64,000 nt of DNA from Bacteroidota bacterium. GTDB lineage: Bacteria; Bacteroidota; Bacteroidia; Chitinophagales; Chitinophagaceae. Made by a program: the position numbers and the translations under genes. Shown here in pieces: positions 46,821 to 56,437 of the stretch (within the stretch, counting starts at the first letter, position 1; every line of letters starts with the position of its first letter). The stretch is taken from NCBI GenBank assembly GCA_014190475.1, contig BJGL01000002.1:1-64000 (forward strand), given 5' to 3'. A model generated the notes under the pieces. That model ran no database searches, was not told the origin of the DNA, and was given only the letters and a program-made list of their open reading frames with translations.

Positions 46821-47783
46821 CTAACTTGCTTTTACTTTTTTAATTGCTGCCGTAAGCTGCGGGACCACTTCAAATGCGTCTCCCACTATTCCATAGTCTG
46901 CCGCCTTAAAAAACGGAGCTTCTGGATCTTTATTGATCACCACAATTACCTTACTGCGATTTACTCCTGCCAGATGTTGTATGGCGCCGGAAATTCCTAT
47001 TGCTACATAGAGATTGGGTGCAATCGCTACTCCCGTCTGACCAACATGCTCGTGATGAGGCCGCCAATGCGCATCGGCAACCGGCCGGCTACAGGCAAGG
47101 GCTGCATTTAATTCACCTGCTAATTCCTCAACCATGCCCCAGTTTTCAGGTCCTTTTAATCCTCGTCCTGCACTGACAACAATTCCAGCCTCTGTGAGGG
47201 ATAGTGCGCCTGCTGCGCTTTCTATATTTTTACTTCTTACCCGTGTTGGAGGCGCCACTAATGCTGCAGAGGTTAGTTTTGCTACCCCGCCTGTTTGTTT
47301 AACAGGGTAAGAGTTGGGATTTATCGTTAATACGCGCACTTCGGTTTTTATTGCAATTTTTGCAAAAGCTTTTCCTGAAAAAACTGATCTTTTAACACTA
47401 AATCCATTAGAAAGGTCCGGTTGTGAGATAACACCTGAAACAATCCCCGCTTTGAGACGGGCTGCTGTCAATGGGGCTAATAATTTGCCTCCCAGCGAAT
47501 GAGAGAAAAGCAACGTATGGGCCTTTTTTTCTGTTGCGAGTGTCGCAAGTGCCCAGGCATCCGTTTCTTGCGGCGTGTTACGTACTATTTCTTTTCCAAG
47601 TTGAATCACTTCTTGCAAGCCAAAGGTGCCCAGTTCTTCCAGTTGATCTTGGCAATTTCCTATAGCTACCCCGATTAATTGATCTCCTGTTGCTGCTGCC
47701 AAATCCGCACCATACGAGATAACTTCATGTGTTGATTTCTTTATTTTACCGTTGGCAATATCGATATAGACTAAAATACTCAT
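46821..47783 (-). CDS. etfA: Electron transfer flavoprotein subunit alpha
   Basis: VVSAGRGLKGPENWGMVEELAGELNAALACSRPVADAHWRPHHEHVGQTGVAIAPNLYVAIGISGAIQHLAG. Confidence 0.96.
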   Translation of the reverse strand: MSILVYIDIANGKIKKSTHEVISYGADLAAATGDQLIGVAIGNCQDQLEELGTFGLQEVIQLGKEIVRNTPQETDAWALATLATEKKAHTLLFSHSLGGKLLAPLTAARLKAGIVSGVISQPDLSNGFSVKRSVFSGKAFAKIAIKTEVRVLTINPNSYPVKQTGGVAKLTSAALVAPPTRVRSKNIESAAGALSLTEAGIVVSAGRGLKGPENWGMVEELAGELNAALACSRPVADAHWRPHHEHVGQTGVAIAPNLYVAIGISGAIQHLAGVNRSKVIVVINKDPEAPFFKAADYGIVGDAFEVVPQLTAAIKKVKAS

Positions 47784-47801
47784 AATGGATGATTGAAATT
47801 G

Positions 47802-48545
47802 TTAAATGACTTTTGCTTCTTCGTGTAAAAGACGAACCAATTCCTCCACTTGATCTGCCGCAATCAGTTTAACACCTGACTTGGGAGCGGGCAATTCAAA
47901 TTGTATTGTTTCAGTATAAGTGTTGGTGGGAATGGGCTCTACTACTTTAAGGGGTTTTGTTCGTGCAGCCATGATCCCCCTCATATTTGGAATTCTGGCC
48001 TCTGCCATTCCTTTTTGTGCACTGACCACAACCGGTAGTTCTACTTCGCAAACCTCCTGGCCACCTTCAATTTCCCTAGTAATTGTCAATGTTTTGTCTT
48101 GCCGATCTAATTTGGTAGCCAAACTTATAAATGGCATCTCTGTTTCGCCCGCAATTAAACCTCCAACGGTTGATCCGTTATGATCTATAGTCTCTTTACC
48201 GGTTAACACTAAATCATAATTTCCATCCTTTACGATGGCAGCAATTTGGTGTGCTACAAATTGACTTTCAGCAGGAGCAGCATTGATTCGGATTGCCTCA
48301 TCTCCCCCTAATGCTAATGCCTTTCTGATGATGGGATCCGCATCTGATTCGCCAACTGTCAGCAAGTGTAAAGTAACACTGGGGTCAGCTTCCTTCAATT
48401 CAATGGCCCGTACTAACGCGAACCATTCGTCCCAGGGGTTTACTATCCATTGTACTCCATTGGTATCGAATTTCGTGTTGTTGTCGGTGAAGGCTATTTT
48501 TGCCGTTGTGTCCGGCGTTTTACTGATACAAACAAGAATCTTCAT
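47802..48545 (-). CDS. etfB: Electron transfer flavoprotein subunit beta
   Basis: MKILVCISKTPDTTAKIAF...NPWDEWFALVRAIELKE...VLTGKETIDHNGSTVGGLIA. Confidence 0.95.
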   Translation of the reverse strand: MKILVCISKTPDTTAKIAFTDNNTKFDTNGVQWIVNPWDEWFALVRAIELKEADPSVTLHLLTVGESDADPIIRKALALGGDEAIRINAAPAESQFVAHQIAAIVKDGNYDLVLTGKETIDHNGSTVGGLIAGETEMPFISLATKLDRQDKTLTITREIEGGQEVCEVELPVVVSAQKGMAEARIPNMRGIMAARTKPLKVVEPIPTNTYTETIQFELPAPKSGVKLIAADQVEELVRLLHEEAKVI

Positions 48546-48587
48546 AAATAAAGTTGATGCTGCTTAAAAGTTGTTATTGCAACTATG

Positions 48588-48595
48588 CAAAGATA
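48588..48595 (-). promoter_or_regulatory. -7 element TATCTTTG for etfBA
   Basis: TAnnTTTG on the minus strand 42 nt upstream of etfB. Confidence 0.5.
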
Positions 48596-48657
48596 AGTTT
48601 TGCCGCATCTCCGGAGAAGCGATTAGCAGGCTTTTTTAACCCTGTAGCCCTTTAATT

Positions 48658-48969
48658 ATGGATAGAATTTCAAAGCTTACTGAAATGCTTGCGGCCAGCC
48701 CTGCTGACTGTTTTTTATTACATGCGCTTGGGCTGGAGTATGTTAAAATAGGAGCCTTGCAAACTGCGCAAACTTATTTTGAAAGGGTCTTAGAAACTGA
48801 TTCATCGTATGTTGGCACCTATTATCATTTAGCAAAGCTATTGGAGCAAATAGGCAATCCGGAGCAAGCGATTGCTATTTATGAGAAAGGAATGGAACAA
48901 GCCAAAATCGGCAATGATATGCATGCGTATAACGAACTTCGCTCCGCATGGGAAGAACTAACTTTTTAA
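48658..48969 (+). CDS. Small tetratricopeptide-repeat protein
   Basis: 103 aa; ALGLEYVKIGALQTAQTYFERVLETDSSYVGTYYHLAKLLEQIGNPEQAIAIYEKGMEQA. Confidence 0.85.
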   Translation: MDRISKLTEMLAASPADCFLLHALGLEYVKIGALQTAQTYFERVLETDSSYVGTYYHLAKLLEQIGNPEQAIAIYEKGMEQAKIGNDMHAYNELRSAWEELTF

Positions 48970-48972
48970 TCA

Positions 48973-50319
48973 ATGAATCAGCTTTCAGTTAAACAGAATC
49001 TCGAATTGATTGCTCCGGTGCTACCCGGCGATGTTTTGCTGATTGCTATCAGTGGGGGATTGGATTCAGTGATGCTAGCCCACCTATGTAAAGAGGAGGG
49101 CTATGCAGTTGAATTAGCGCATTGTAATTTTCGATTACGAGGTACAGAAAGTGAACGTGATGAAACCTTTGTTCGACAGCTTGCTGCTTCCTGGGATATG
49201 CCCTTGCATGTAAAACAATTTGATACTACTACTTATGCCCTTGAAAAACAGCTGTCGGTTCAAGAGGCGGCACGCAATCTTCGTTATGAATGGTTCGCTT
49301 CCTTAATTAATCAGTTTCCTCATATTAAATGGGTTTTAACGGCGCATCACAAGGACGATCAGGCGGAAACGTTATTGATGAATTTTTTCAGGGGCACAGG
49401 TCTTCACGGTTTGACAGGCATGCCAGCACGAAATGGTAGTATTCTTCGACCCTTGTTAACTGTAGAACGACGGGAGCTAGAAAAAATAGCCTTAGAAAAA
49501 CAGGTAAGCTATGTGGTTGATTCCTCGAATCAAAAAGAAGAGTATACCCGAAATTATATTCGCCACACCGTTATGCCGGCGCTTCAGAAAGTTTATCCGG
49601 CGGTTGTGAGTAATTTATGTGACAATCAGATTCGATTTACGAAGATTGAAAAATTGTACAAGCAATTAGTCGGTGTTCAGGTAAAAAAAGTATTGAAAGA
49701 AAAAAACGGAGAGTATATGATTTCGATCGGTGCTATCGCCCATTTTCTGGGTACCTCTCTTTTCTACGAACTTTTACATCCTTTTGGTTTTTCTGCAGGC
49801 CAAATAGAAGAGGCTACGCGATTAATGCAGGCAAGAACAGGAGCGCAACTCGTGGCCAATACAGGAAATTGGAGGTTGATAAAACATCGGAATTGGTTAA
49901 TACTTTCGCCGCAGCAATCGAAGCACACTGATTTTATTGAAGTTTCTTCTGCTCAAGCGTCCATCGAATTTTCAAACGGGACACTAGCTTTTCAAGAAAT
50001 CAAAAAAATTGATAGTAAGGATTGGTCTTCGACTTCTGTAGCATTGCTTAATCGAAAACTTCTGGCATTTCCACTACAAGTTCGCCGGTGGAGAGCCGGG
50101 GATTACTTCTATCCCTTGGGTATGGCAAAAAAGAAGAAGTTGGCCCGTTTCTTAATTGATCTAAAATTTTCTTTGCCAGACAAGGAAAAAGTTTGGGTAC
50201 TGACCGCAGGTGATAAAATTGTATGGGTAATTGGAATTCGAATCGATGAGCGTTTTAAAGTGACGCCCCCCTGTAATGATGCGCTTCGTATTGAATACAG
50301 GTCCTTACCCCAGTCCTAG
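48973..50319 (+). CDS. tilS: tRNA lysidine(34) synthetase
   Basis: LIAISGGLDSVMLAHLCKEEGYAVELAHCNFRLRGTESERDETFV; TAHHKDDQAETLLMNFFRGTGLHGLTGM. Confidence 0.95.
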   Translation: MNQLSVKQNLELIAPVLPGDVLLIAISGGLDSVMLAHLCKEEGYAVELAHCNFRLRGTESERDETFVRQLAASWDMPLHVKQFDTTTYALEKQLSVQEAARNLRYEWFASLINQFPHIKWVLTAHHKDDQAETLLMNFFRGTGLHGLTGMPARNGSILRPLLTVERRELEKIALEKQVSYVVDSSNQKEEYTRNYIRHTVMPALQKVYPAVVSNLCDNQIRFTKIEKLYKQLVGVQVKKVLKEKNGEYMISIGAIAHFLGTSLFYELLHPFGFSAGQIEEATRLMQARTGAQLVANTGNWRLIKHRNWLILSPQQSKHTDFIEVSSAQASIEFSNGTLAFQEIKKIDSKDWSSTSVALLNRKLLAFPLQVRRWRAGDYFYPLGMAKKKKLARFLIDLKFSLPDKEKVWVLTAGDKIVWVIGIRIDERFKVTPPCNDALRIEYRSLPQS

Positions 50320-50955
50320 TTTTTTAAGTATAATTGAAAGGGGAGCTTTCAATGGGTTCAAGGAATCGTGTTGTAAATAAGTGACTGCAATCGTAAAGGC
50401 CCAACCATAAAGTGCTCCTCCAATATGCGCTGCATGGTTTATATTATCTTTTCTCTTTTTACCCATCCAGGCCGATAATATTAAAAAAAGAGGTCCAAAC
50501 AGATAGCCGGGTATGATCGGGGGTATAATAAAAAGTCCAATTTGGATCATGGGATCCATCAGAATAGCAGAAAAAATTACTGCACTCACGGCTCCAGATG
50601 CACCGAGGCTGGCATAATTCGATTTTGTGTGATATCGAAAATAGCTATAGAGTAGCGAGAATGGAATGGAGGAGAAGTAAAGTATTAAAAATAGGGTAGT
50701 TCCGTCTTCTGCAAAAAATGAGTCGGATTGGTAAGCGTTTTCTACAAGTGTTCCAAACAAATAGAGGGAGAGCATGTTAAATAAAAGGTGCTCCCAGTCT
50801 GCATGAATAAATCCGCTACTCAAAAACCGATGCCATTCTTGATTTTTTTTGATACGGGTTGGTTTGAACAGCATTTTCTCTTTGAGTGCGGGGCTGAAAT
50901 TAGCAAGGATAGAAATGGCTGTAGTGATAATCAGTAAAAGCTGGGTGGTATTCAT
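50305..50955 (-). CDS. Rhomboid family intramembrane serine protease
   Basis: GASGAVSAVIF catalytic Ser motif and NHAAHIGGALYGW catalytic His. Confidence 0.92.
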   Translation of the reverse strand: MNTTQLLLIITTAISILANFSPALKEKMLFKPTRIKKNQEWHRFLSSGFIHADWEHLLFNMLSLYLFGTLVENAYQSDSFFAEDGTTLFLILYFSSIPFSLLYSYFRYHTKSNYASLGASGAVSAVIFSAILMDPMIQIGLFIIPPIIPGYLFGPLFLILSAWMGKKRKDNINHAAHIGGALYGWAFTIAVTYLQHDSLNPLKAPLSIILKKLGLG

Positions 50956-51429
50956 TTATGGATGATGATACTTTTCGTTTTTAAGAATTGTTCCCGCTCG
51001 GTATAACTGCTCAGCAAGGATTAATCGTACCAACTGGTGCGGAAATACTAGTTTGGAGAGGCTCCAGGTAAATTGCGCTCTTTGTTGTATTGCTTTGTCT
51101 ACTCCAAACGCGCCTCCAATCAAAAAAACAATTTTCTTTATACCCGTATCTGCTTTTTTTTGAAGAAGCATTGCTAGTTCAACTGATGAAAGATCTTTTC
51201 CTTTCTCATCGAGTAATATCAAATAATCCTCTGGCTTAAGCCATTCAAGCACCAGGGCTCCTTCTTTTTTCTTAAGATCCATTTCGCTGAGCATTCCAGT
51301 GCTCTTAGGGGTGGGAATTAAAATCCATTCCGCTTTAAAATAGTGATTTAGTCGCTTGGTAAACGCTTCAATCCCTGGTTTTACATAGGGCTCATGCGAT
51401 TTACCAATTGACCACAACTCGATTCGCAT
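50956..51429 (-). CDS. rlmH: 23S rRNA (pseudouridine(1915)-N(3))-methyltransferase RlmH
   Basis: 157 aa; VFLIGGAFGVDKAIQQRAQFTWSLSKLVFPHQLVRLILAEQLYRAGTILKNEKYHHP. Confidence 0.95.
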   Translation of the reverse strand: MRIELWSIGKSHEPYVKPGIEAFTKRLNHYFKAEWILIPTPKSTGMLSEMDLKKKEGALVLEWLKPEDYLILLDEKGKDLSSVELAMLLQKKADTGIKKIVFLIGGAFGVDKAIQQRAQFTWSLSKLVFPHQLVRLILAEQLYRAGTILKNEKYHHP

Positions 51430-51465
51430 AAACTAAAAATATTAAATATATCCTAACTTTCCAGT

Positions 51466-52866
51466 ATGGTTAAGTCAAATTATCTCCTCTGTTTTATAGC
51501 AACACTTTGTATAGCTGGATTGAGCTATGGACAACAACGCCCAATTGGTGTATTTGATTCTGGTACGGGCGGTTTAACTGTGTTGGAAGCTATGCTATCG
51601 CTGGATGCTTTTAACAATAAAACCGGAGAGCAAAAGCCAGATGGCGTTCCAGATTTTTCAGGAGAATATTTTCATTATTTGGCAGATCAAGCTAACATGC
51701 CCTATGGAAACTATGCTTCAGAGGGTAAAACTGCATTTTTGAAGGAGCAAATACTGCGCTGCATGTCTTTTCTCTACTCGGATACCACGTATGCTATTCG
51801 AAAAAATGAAGCGTATTCATTTTCTCCAAAGCAAACTGCAAAAATGATTGTTGTGGCCTGTAATACGGCTACTGCATACGCCTTGCCTGAAATCAAAATG
51901 TCTGTAGGTGAAAGTGTACCCGTGGTAGGTGTGATTGATGCAGGTTGTAAAGCGGCACTCACTTATCAGCAAAAAGAAAGAGGAACCATTGGTGTTTTTG
52001 CCACGGTGGGTACGGTGGCTTCTGATGGTTACCCTAAAACACTTCGCCGTCTATCTGCGTTTGTCGGCCTCTCTAATTTGTCGATTGTTAGTCAGGGGGG
52101 CTATGGTTTGGCGGAGAGTATCGATCGGGATTGGAGTTTTTTAGCTGATCAGGTAAGTAAAATCCGAGCTGATTATAAAGGACCATCGCTCACGCACTCA
52201 CAGTACCGTATTGACACATCGCTTGCTGCTGTCTATGGATTCAGTAGGAATGGTAATAGTTTGCTATGTGAATATGACGAAAAGGGCAATTGCACGGAAA
52301 TGCAATTGAATGACCCAGTTAATTACGTTCGCTATCATCTAGTCAGTTTACTGGAAAAAATGAAACGGGAGCAATATCAAGCGCCTTTGAATACATTAAT
52401 TCTTGGTTGTACACATTACCCTTACATGCGTGATACAATCGCTCAGGTTCTTCTGGAGCTCTATAACTATCAGGAAGGGGGGGCTTACCGCTATCGTAAG
52501 GTTTTGGCAAAAACCGTATGTTTAATTGATCCTGCTGTTGAGACTGCAAAGGAAGCTTATCTGGCACTTCGCCATTTACGTAAACTCCAACATAACGAGG
52601 CCTCCTTTCAAAATGGAACTAGGCCCGATGCTTTTTTTATTGCTGTTCCCAACTTGGATTTGCCCGAGGTTAAGCTTCAGTCAGACGGATGGTTCACGTA
52701 TAATTATAAGTATGGTAGAACTGAAGGGGAAAACAAGCAGTATGTCCGGTTTGTACCCTTTGATACCCAGAATATTGCTCCGGCCACCTATGATCGCTTT
52801 AAAAGGGCCTTACCCTTTTCCTATGATCGACTAAATCGGTTGGGTATACTTTCTCAAATACGATGA
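51466..52866 (+). CDS. Exported Asp/Glu racemase family protein (MurI homologue with signal peptide)
   Basis: MVKSNYLLCFIATLCIAGLSYGQQ signal peptide; RPIGVFDSGTGGLTVLEAM, VVACNTATAYALPEI, LILGCTHYPYMRD catalytic motifs. Confidence 0.88.
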   Translation: MVKSNYLLCFIATLCIAGLSYGQQRPIGVFDSGTGGLTVLEAMLSLDAFNNKTGEQKPDGVPDFSGEYFHYLADQANMPYGNYASEGKTAFLKEQILRCMSFLYSDTTYAIRKNEAYSFSPKQTAKMIVVACNTATAYALPEIKMSVGESVPVVGVIDAGCKAALTYQQKERGTIGVFATVGTVASDGYPKTLRRLSAFVGLSNLSIVSQGGYGLAESIDRDWSFLADQVSKIRADYKGPSLTHSQYRIDTSLAAVYGFSRNGNSLLCEYDEKGNCTEMQLNDPVNYVRYHLVSLLEKMKREQYQAPLNTLILGCTHYPYMRDTIAQVLLELYNYQEGGAYRYRKVLAKTVCLIDPAVETAKEAYLALRHLRKLQHNEASFQNGTRPDAFFIAVPNLDLPEVKLQSDGWFTYNYKYGRTEGENKQYVRFVPFDTQNIAPATYDRFKRALPFSYDRLNRLGILSQIR

Positions 52867-53204
52867 GGGAAATTTAATTGCTCGGATTTTTTATTAAATG
52901 TAGTTCGTATGGCCTCTTCTAACTCTATATCCAATAAAGAGGCTAATAAGTCCAAGTAAATTGCTATTCCACCAATTTCTTCTTGGAGCATTTTCTTGTC
53001 TATATCGCAGGCTTTATAGCTGCTGCCACCATCTATCCCTCCTTTTTCTACTCGTTGCAGTTTTTTAATCATATTACATAACTCGCCAACCTCACCTGCC
53101 AAGGCAGTGGTCCAGTAGGTTAATGGTTGGTTTTGATAACAGTTAAACCCATTAATGGCCCTGTCTACATTGGTTGCTCTAAAGGTTGGGAGGTGGAGTG
53201 GCAT
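52854..53204 (-). CDS. MazG-like nucleotide pyrophosphohydrolase
   Basis: ALAGEVGELCNMIKKLQR...DKKMLQEEIGGIAIYLDLLASLLDIELEEAIRTTFNKKSEQLNF. Confidence 0.85.
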   Translation of the reverse strand: MPLHLPTFRATNVDRAINGFNCYQNQPLTYWTTALAGEVGELCNMIKKLQRVEKGGIDGGSSYKACDIDKKMLQEEIGGIAIYLDLLASLLDIELEEAIRTTFNKKSEQLNFPHRI

Positions 53205-53253
53205 ATAAGCTGGATATTTTATTCTAATTTAGTTCATCCACAGAATTAATCAA

Positions 53254-54744
53254 GTGCAAAAATCAATTCTTCTTTGTTGTTTGCTTTCCTCCTTTTTTCA
53301 GGTGGTGGCCCAACCAATGCAATCGACGTTGCTTTATAAGTTGTACAAGACGCAGGCACCTGTCAATCAAATTTTTGCTCCGAACCTCAATAACTTATTT
53401 TCAGTAAGCAAAAATTATACTGATAATAAACAGTATTTAATCAAAACCAGTAAGCAATTGTTCCTGGGAATTGATGGTACGGGGCAGTTATATGAGATTT
53501 TTGAAGCAAGTCCTGGGGTACTAGATGCCCAACGCGTTGACTCGACTGTCTATGCAGGAAATAATTTTTGTGCGGCTACTTTTTCCATTGATACAGCAGT
53601 TTTCTCATTCGGAGGTTACGGTTTTTGGAAAACAAATGGGACGTTAAAGCAGTATAATTTCTACTCTCGGGAATGGGATGTGGTTCCATTGCTGGAGGAG
53701 CGCCCCTCGATTTTTTGTCAGAAGCCATCTGGGGTTAATTGGAAAGGGGATTTAAATGAGGTAAAAAAGCTTGAGGACATGAATACAACATTTGCGCCGT
53801 CCTTTTACTGGGTTGATAACGAGAAAAAACTTTTTTATGCAGGTGTGCAACATCTGATTAATCAAACTATTTCCGATAGTGTACAAACTTTCAAAGCTCA
53901 ATATAATGCCTCGCTGAGTGTGCTGGATCTTTCCACCAAGCAATGGAAAGTACTGGGAGATATTCTTAATTATGGTTGGCATTATACGGTGCAACTTCCC
54001 TGGGGCTTATTGGTAGTAGAATCGCCCGAGTCAATTTATTATACCGATTTCGATCATAACCGACTCCTCTATTGTAAAGAGGATAAAATTCCGCAGTATC
54101 GTAAATTTTTTCGAAATAGGATTCCAGATCTTTTTTTCTATGCCGATGGGTATATTTATTTTGGAGAAGTTGCAATAAATTCCATCGACAGTATCCCTGT
54201 ATCTAAAGAGGACTTTGAAGAACGTAATGCACTTCTCTATACCGCAACAAAAAAAGTAAGTAAAATCTCCTTACTCTACGATAATTATCGAATACCATTT
54301 TTCTTTGTCTTGTTTGCGAGTGTAGTCGTTTTAATCGTTGCTTTTAGAAGAAAGAGTCAAAACCGGGCTAATAAATCTGCATTCGTATCGCCAACTGTGT
54401 TGCCCACTCAATTACCCTTGGTGGATCGAATAGGAATTCTAAACGAAATGGAACGACAGCTTATCCTTTATTTGGTTGAGCAATCTTTACAAGGGAAGCG
54501 GGTAACTGTAGAGGCAGTTAATAAATTATCAGGTGTGGCTTTTAAGAATGAACCTATCCGTAGGCGTACCCGAAGTGAGTTGATTAATGCCATTAATGAT
54601 AAATGGTTGATTATTTCAGGAAACCGTGAACGATTTGTGCTTTCTGAAAAATCTGATTTTGATGGTCGTACCCGCGAATATTTTATCAATGAAAAATTAT
54701 TAGCCTCTTCACTGTTGCGACAGATTATTCAGCTGATCAAGTAG
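53254..54744 (+). CDS. Uncharacterised single-TM protein: signal peptide, large extracytoplasmic domain, TM, cytoplasmic winged-helix-like tail
   Basis: GTG start; MQKSILLCCLLSSFFQVVAQ signal peptide; kelch-like FSFGGYGFWKTNGTLKQYNFYSREWDVV; TM IPFFFVLFASVVVLIVAF; tail NEMERQLILYLVEQSLQGKRVTVEAVNKLSG...RRRTRSELINAINDKW. Confidence 0.72.
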   Translation: MQKSILLCCLLSSFFQVVAQPMQSTLLYKLYKTQAPVNQIFAPNLNNLFSVSKNYTDNKQYLIKTSKQLFLGIDGTGQLYEIFEASPGVLDAQRVDSTVYAGNNFCAATFSIDTAVFSFGGYGFWKTNGTLKQYNFYSREWDVVPLLEERPSIFCQKPSGVNWKGDLNEVKKLEDMNTTFAPSFYWVDNEKKLFYAGVQHLINQTISDSVQTFKAQYNASLSVLDLSTKQWKVLGDILNYGWHYTVQLPWGLLVVESPESIYYTDFDHNRLLYCKEDKIPQYRKFFRNRIPDLFFYADGYIYFGEVAINSIDSIPVSKEDFEERNALLYTATKKVSKISLLYDNYRIPFFFVLFASVVVLIVAFRRKSQNRANKSAFVSPTVLPTQLPLVDRIGILNEMERQLILYLVEQSLQGKRVTVEAVNKLSGVAFKNEPIRRRTRSELINAINDKWLIISGNRERFVLSEKSDFDGRTREYFINEKLLASSLLRQIIQLIK

Positions 54745-54751
54745 TTTCATT

Positions 54752-55522
54752 TCAATAGGCTGTCCAACCCCCATCTACGGTTAGCACAGCCCCATTTATA
54801 AAACTGCTTTGTTCTGATACCAGAAACATTGCAGCATTTGCAATTTCAGCTGGATTTCCGTAACGTGGGTTGATTTGAGTTCCCCCTAATATTCTCTCCT
54901 TTATTTTAGTAGGTAAAGATTCTAAATCAAATCCCTCCAGAATATTGGTGGTTACTGCGCCGGGCGCAATGGCATTACACCTAATCCCGTCTTTTGCGTA
55001 GAAATACCCTGTATTTTTTGTTAGTCCAATCAATCCATATTTACTGGTGGTATAGGCTGCACCTGCTCTGCAACCAAAAAGTCCTCCGACTGATGCTATA
55101 TTAAGAATGACGCCTCCACCTTGTTTTAAAAATATTCTACAGGCACTTCGCATGGCCTTCATGGGTCCTTCAAGATTTATTTTTAAAATTTTTTCCCACT
55201 GAAGATTACTTACATCACTTACTGTTTCGAAATGATCCATTACCCCTGCATTATTGATTAAAATGTGTAAGCCTCCAAAATGTTTCAGCGTTATCGAAAT
55301 CATATGTTCAATTTGGTCTTCACTCGACACATCTGTGAGGCAGGTGTGAAGTAGGGGGGTAGGATAAGGGTGAAGATGTTTAGGAAGTGCGGCAAGCCGC
55401 TCCTGGTGATGATCAGCTGCCACTACACTGCATTCCTCTCTTAGTAGTGCTTCGACAATTGCTTTTCCAATCCCTGAGGCTGCTCCAGTTACAATGGCAA
55501 TTTTATTTTTTAGATGTGGCAT
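54752..55522 (-). CDS. SDR family oxidoreductase
   Basis: KIAIVTGAASGIGKAIVEAL; NNAGVMD; YTTSKYGLIGLTKNTGYFYAKDGIRCNAIAPGAV. Confidence 0.94.
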   Translation of the reverse strand: MPHLKNKIAIVTGAASGIGKAIVEALLREECSVVAADHHQERLAALPKHLHPYPTPLLHTCLTDVSSEDQIEHMISITLKHFGGLHILINNAGVMDHFETVSDVSNLQWEKILKINLEGPMKAMRSACRIFLKQGGGVILNIASVGGLFGCRAGAAYTTSKYGLIGLTKNTGYFYAKDGIRCNAIAPGAVTTNILEGFDLESLPTKIKERILGGTQINPRYGNPAEIANAAMFLVSEQSSFINGAVLTVDGGWTAY

Positions 55523-55667
55523 GGGTACGCAAATATGTACTTCTTTGACCCATATCTACATTGACTATGGTGGGGAGTAGCTTGTTTTTAATCAGGGCTA
55601 TGTTTTGTAAGTTGTCTTTTTAATCTTAATTTGCTTTTAAATATTATTTACCTAATAACTGCTAATT

Positions 55668-56300
55668 ATGAAACATTACCTTTTTGCTTTCCTCATTTCT
55701 TTTTCTGCATTGTTGGTGGTACAATTACCCGTTTTTGCACAAAAGAATTCTAAGGGGATAAATATCGAGCTAGGTGGAGGTGTTAGTCTAGCCAGCGCTC
55801 ATGTAGGAGGTTTCTACGCCCATTCCAGTGAGTCGACCTCTCGTTTCGCATTTGGCTTCTTTGCGGATAAAAAGTTGATTGGGGGTCTCTCTGCTCGCTC
55901 CGGGTTCTTTTATAATGGACTTGGTAGGGCGCATAAGGCTGGGGAAATGGAAATGCAGGACGAGTTTAGCTTTTTTACAATTCCCTTACAAGCTAAGTAC
56001 TCTTTCAAAAAATCTCCATTTAGCTTTTATGCTGGACCACAGTTTTCTTATTTGATTAACGCAACTGCAAGACCTGATGCCAGCACTCGCTCCTTAATGA
56101 CTGAAAATTTTCAGCGTGTGAATGTATCTGCAGCAGGTGGTTTGCTTTGCGCTTTTACAAACCGCTTTTCTATGGGCTTTGAATATCAAAGCAGCATCGG
56201 CAGTAATCTAGATAAGGAATATGCTGCTATTTTACCCGCTGATACTAAATATCAGCTGAATGCGTATTCCCTAAGAGCTTTTTATAAACTATCGAAGTAG
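55668..56300 (+). CDS. Outer-membrane beta-barrel (porin-family) protein
   Basis: Signal peptide; GLSARSGFFYNGLG...FFTIPLQAKYSFKKSPFSFYAGPQFSYL...SMGFEYQSSIGSNL. Confidence 0.82.
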   Translation: MKHYLFAFLISFSALLVVQLPVFAQKNSKGINIELGGGVSLASAHVGGFYAHSSESTSRFAFGFFADKKLIGGLSARSGFFYNGLGRAHKAGEMEMQDEFSFFTIPLQAKYSFKKSPFSFYAGPQFSYLINATARPDASTRSLMTENFQRVNVSAAGGLLCAFTNRFSMGFEYQSSIGSNLDKEYAAILPADTKYQLNAYSLRAFYKLSK

Positions 56301-56310
56301 TTACACACTT

Positions 56311-56345
56311 AAAAAAAGCCCTCGGTTAACCGGGGGCTTTTTTTA
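56311..56345 (+). terminator. Intrinsic terminator of the beta-barrel gene
   Basis: AAAAAAAGCCCTCGGTTAACCGGGGGCTTTTTTTAA. Confidence 0.85.
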
Positions 56346-56383
56346 ATACCCAAATCCTTTCCCACCACTTCGACGTAGGTGGT

Positions 56384-56437
56384 CTTTTTCACTTGGATGC
56401 TTGGGTAAGCAAGCTTGCTACGCTCCAAATGAAAAAG
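56384..56437. repeat. Imperfect inverted repeat (14-bp arms, 13/14 matching) enclosing a 12-bp perfect palindrome
   Basis: CTTTTTCACTTGGA ... TCCAAATGAAAAAG with AGCAAGCTTGCT in the loop. Confidence 0.7.
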
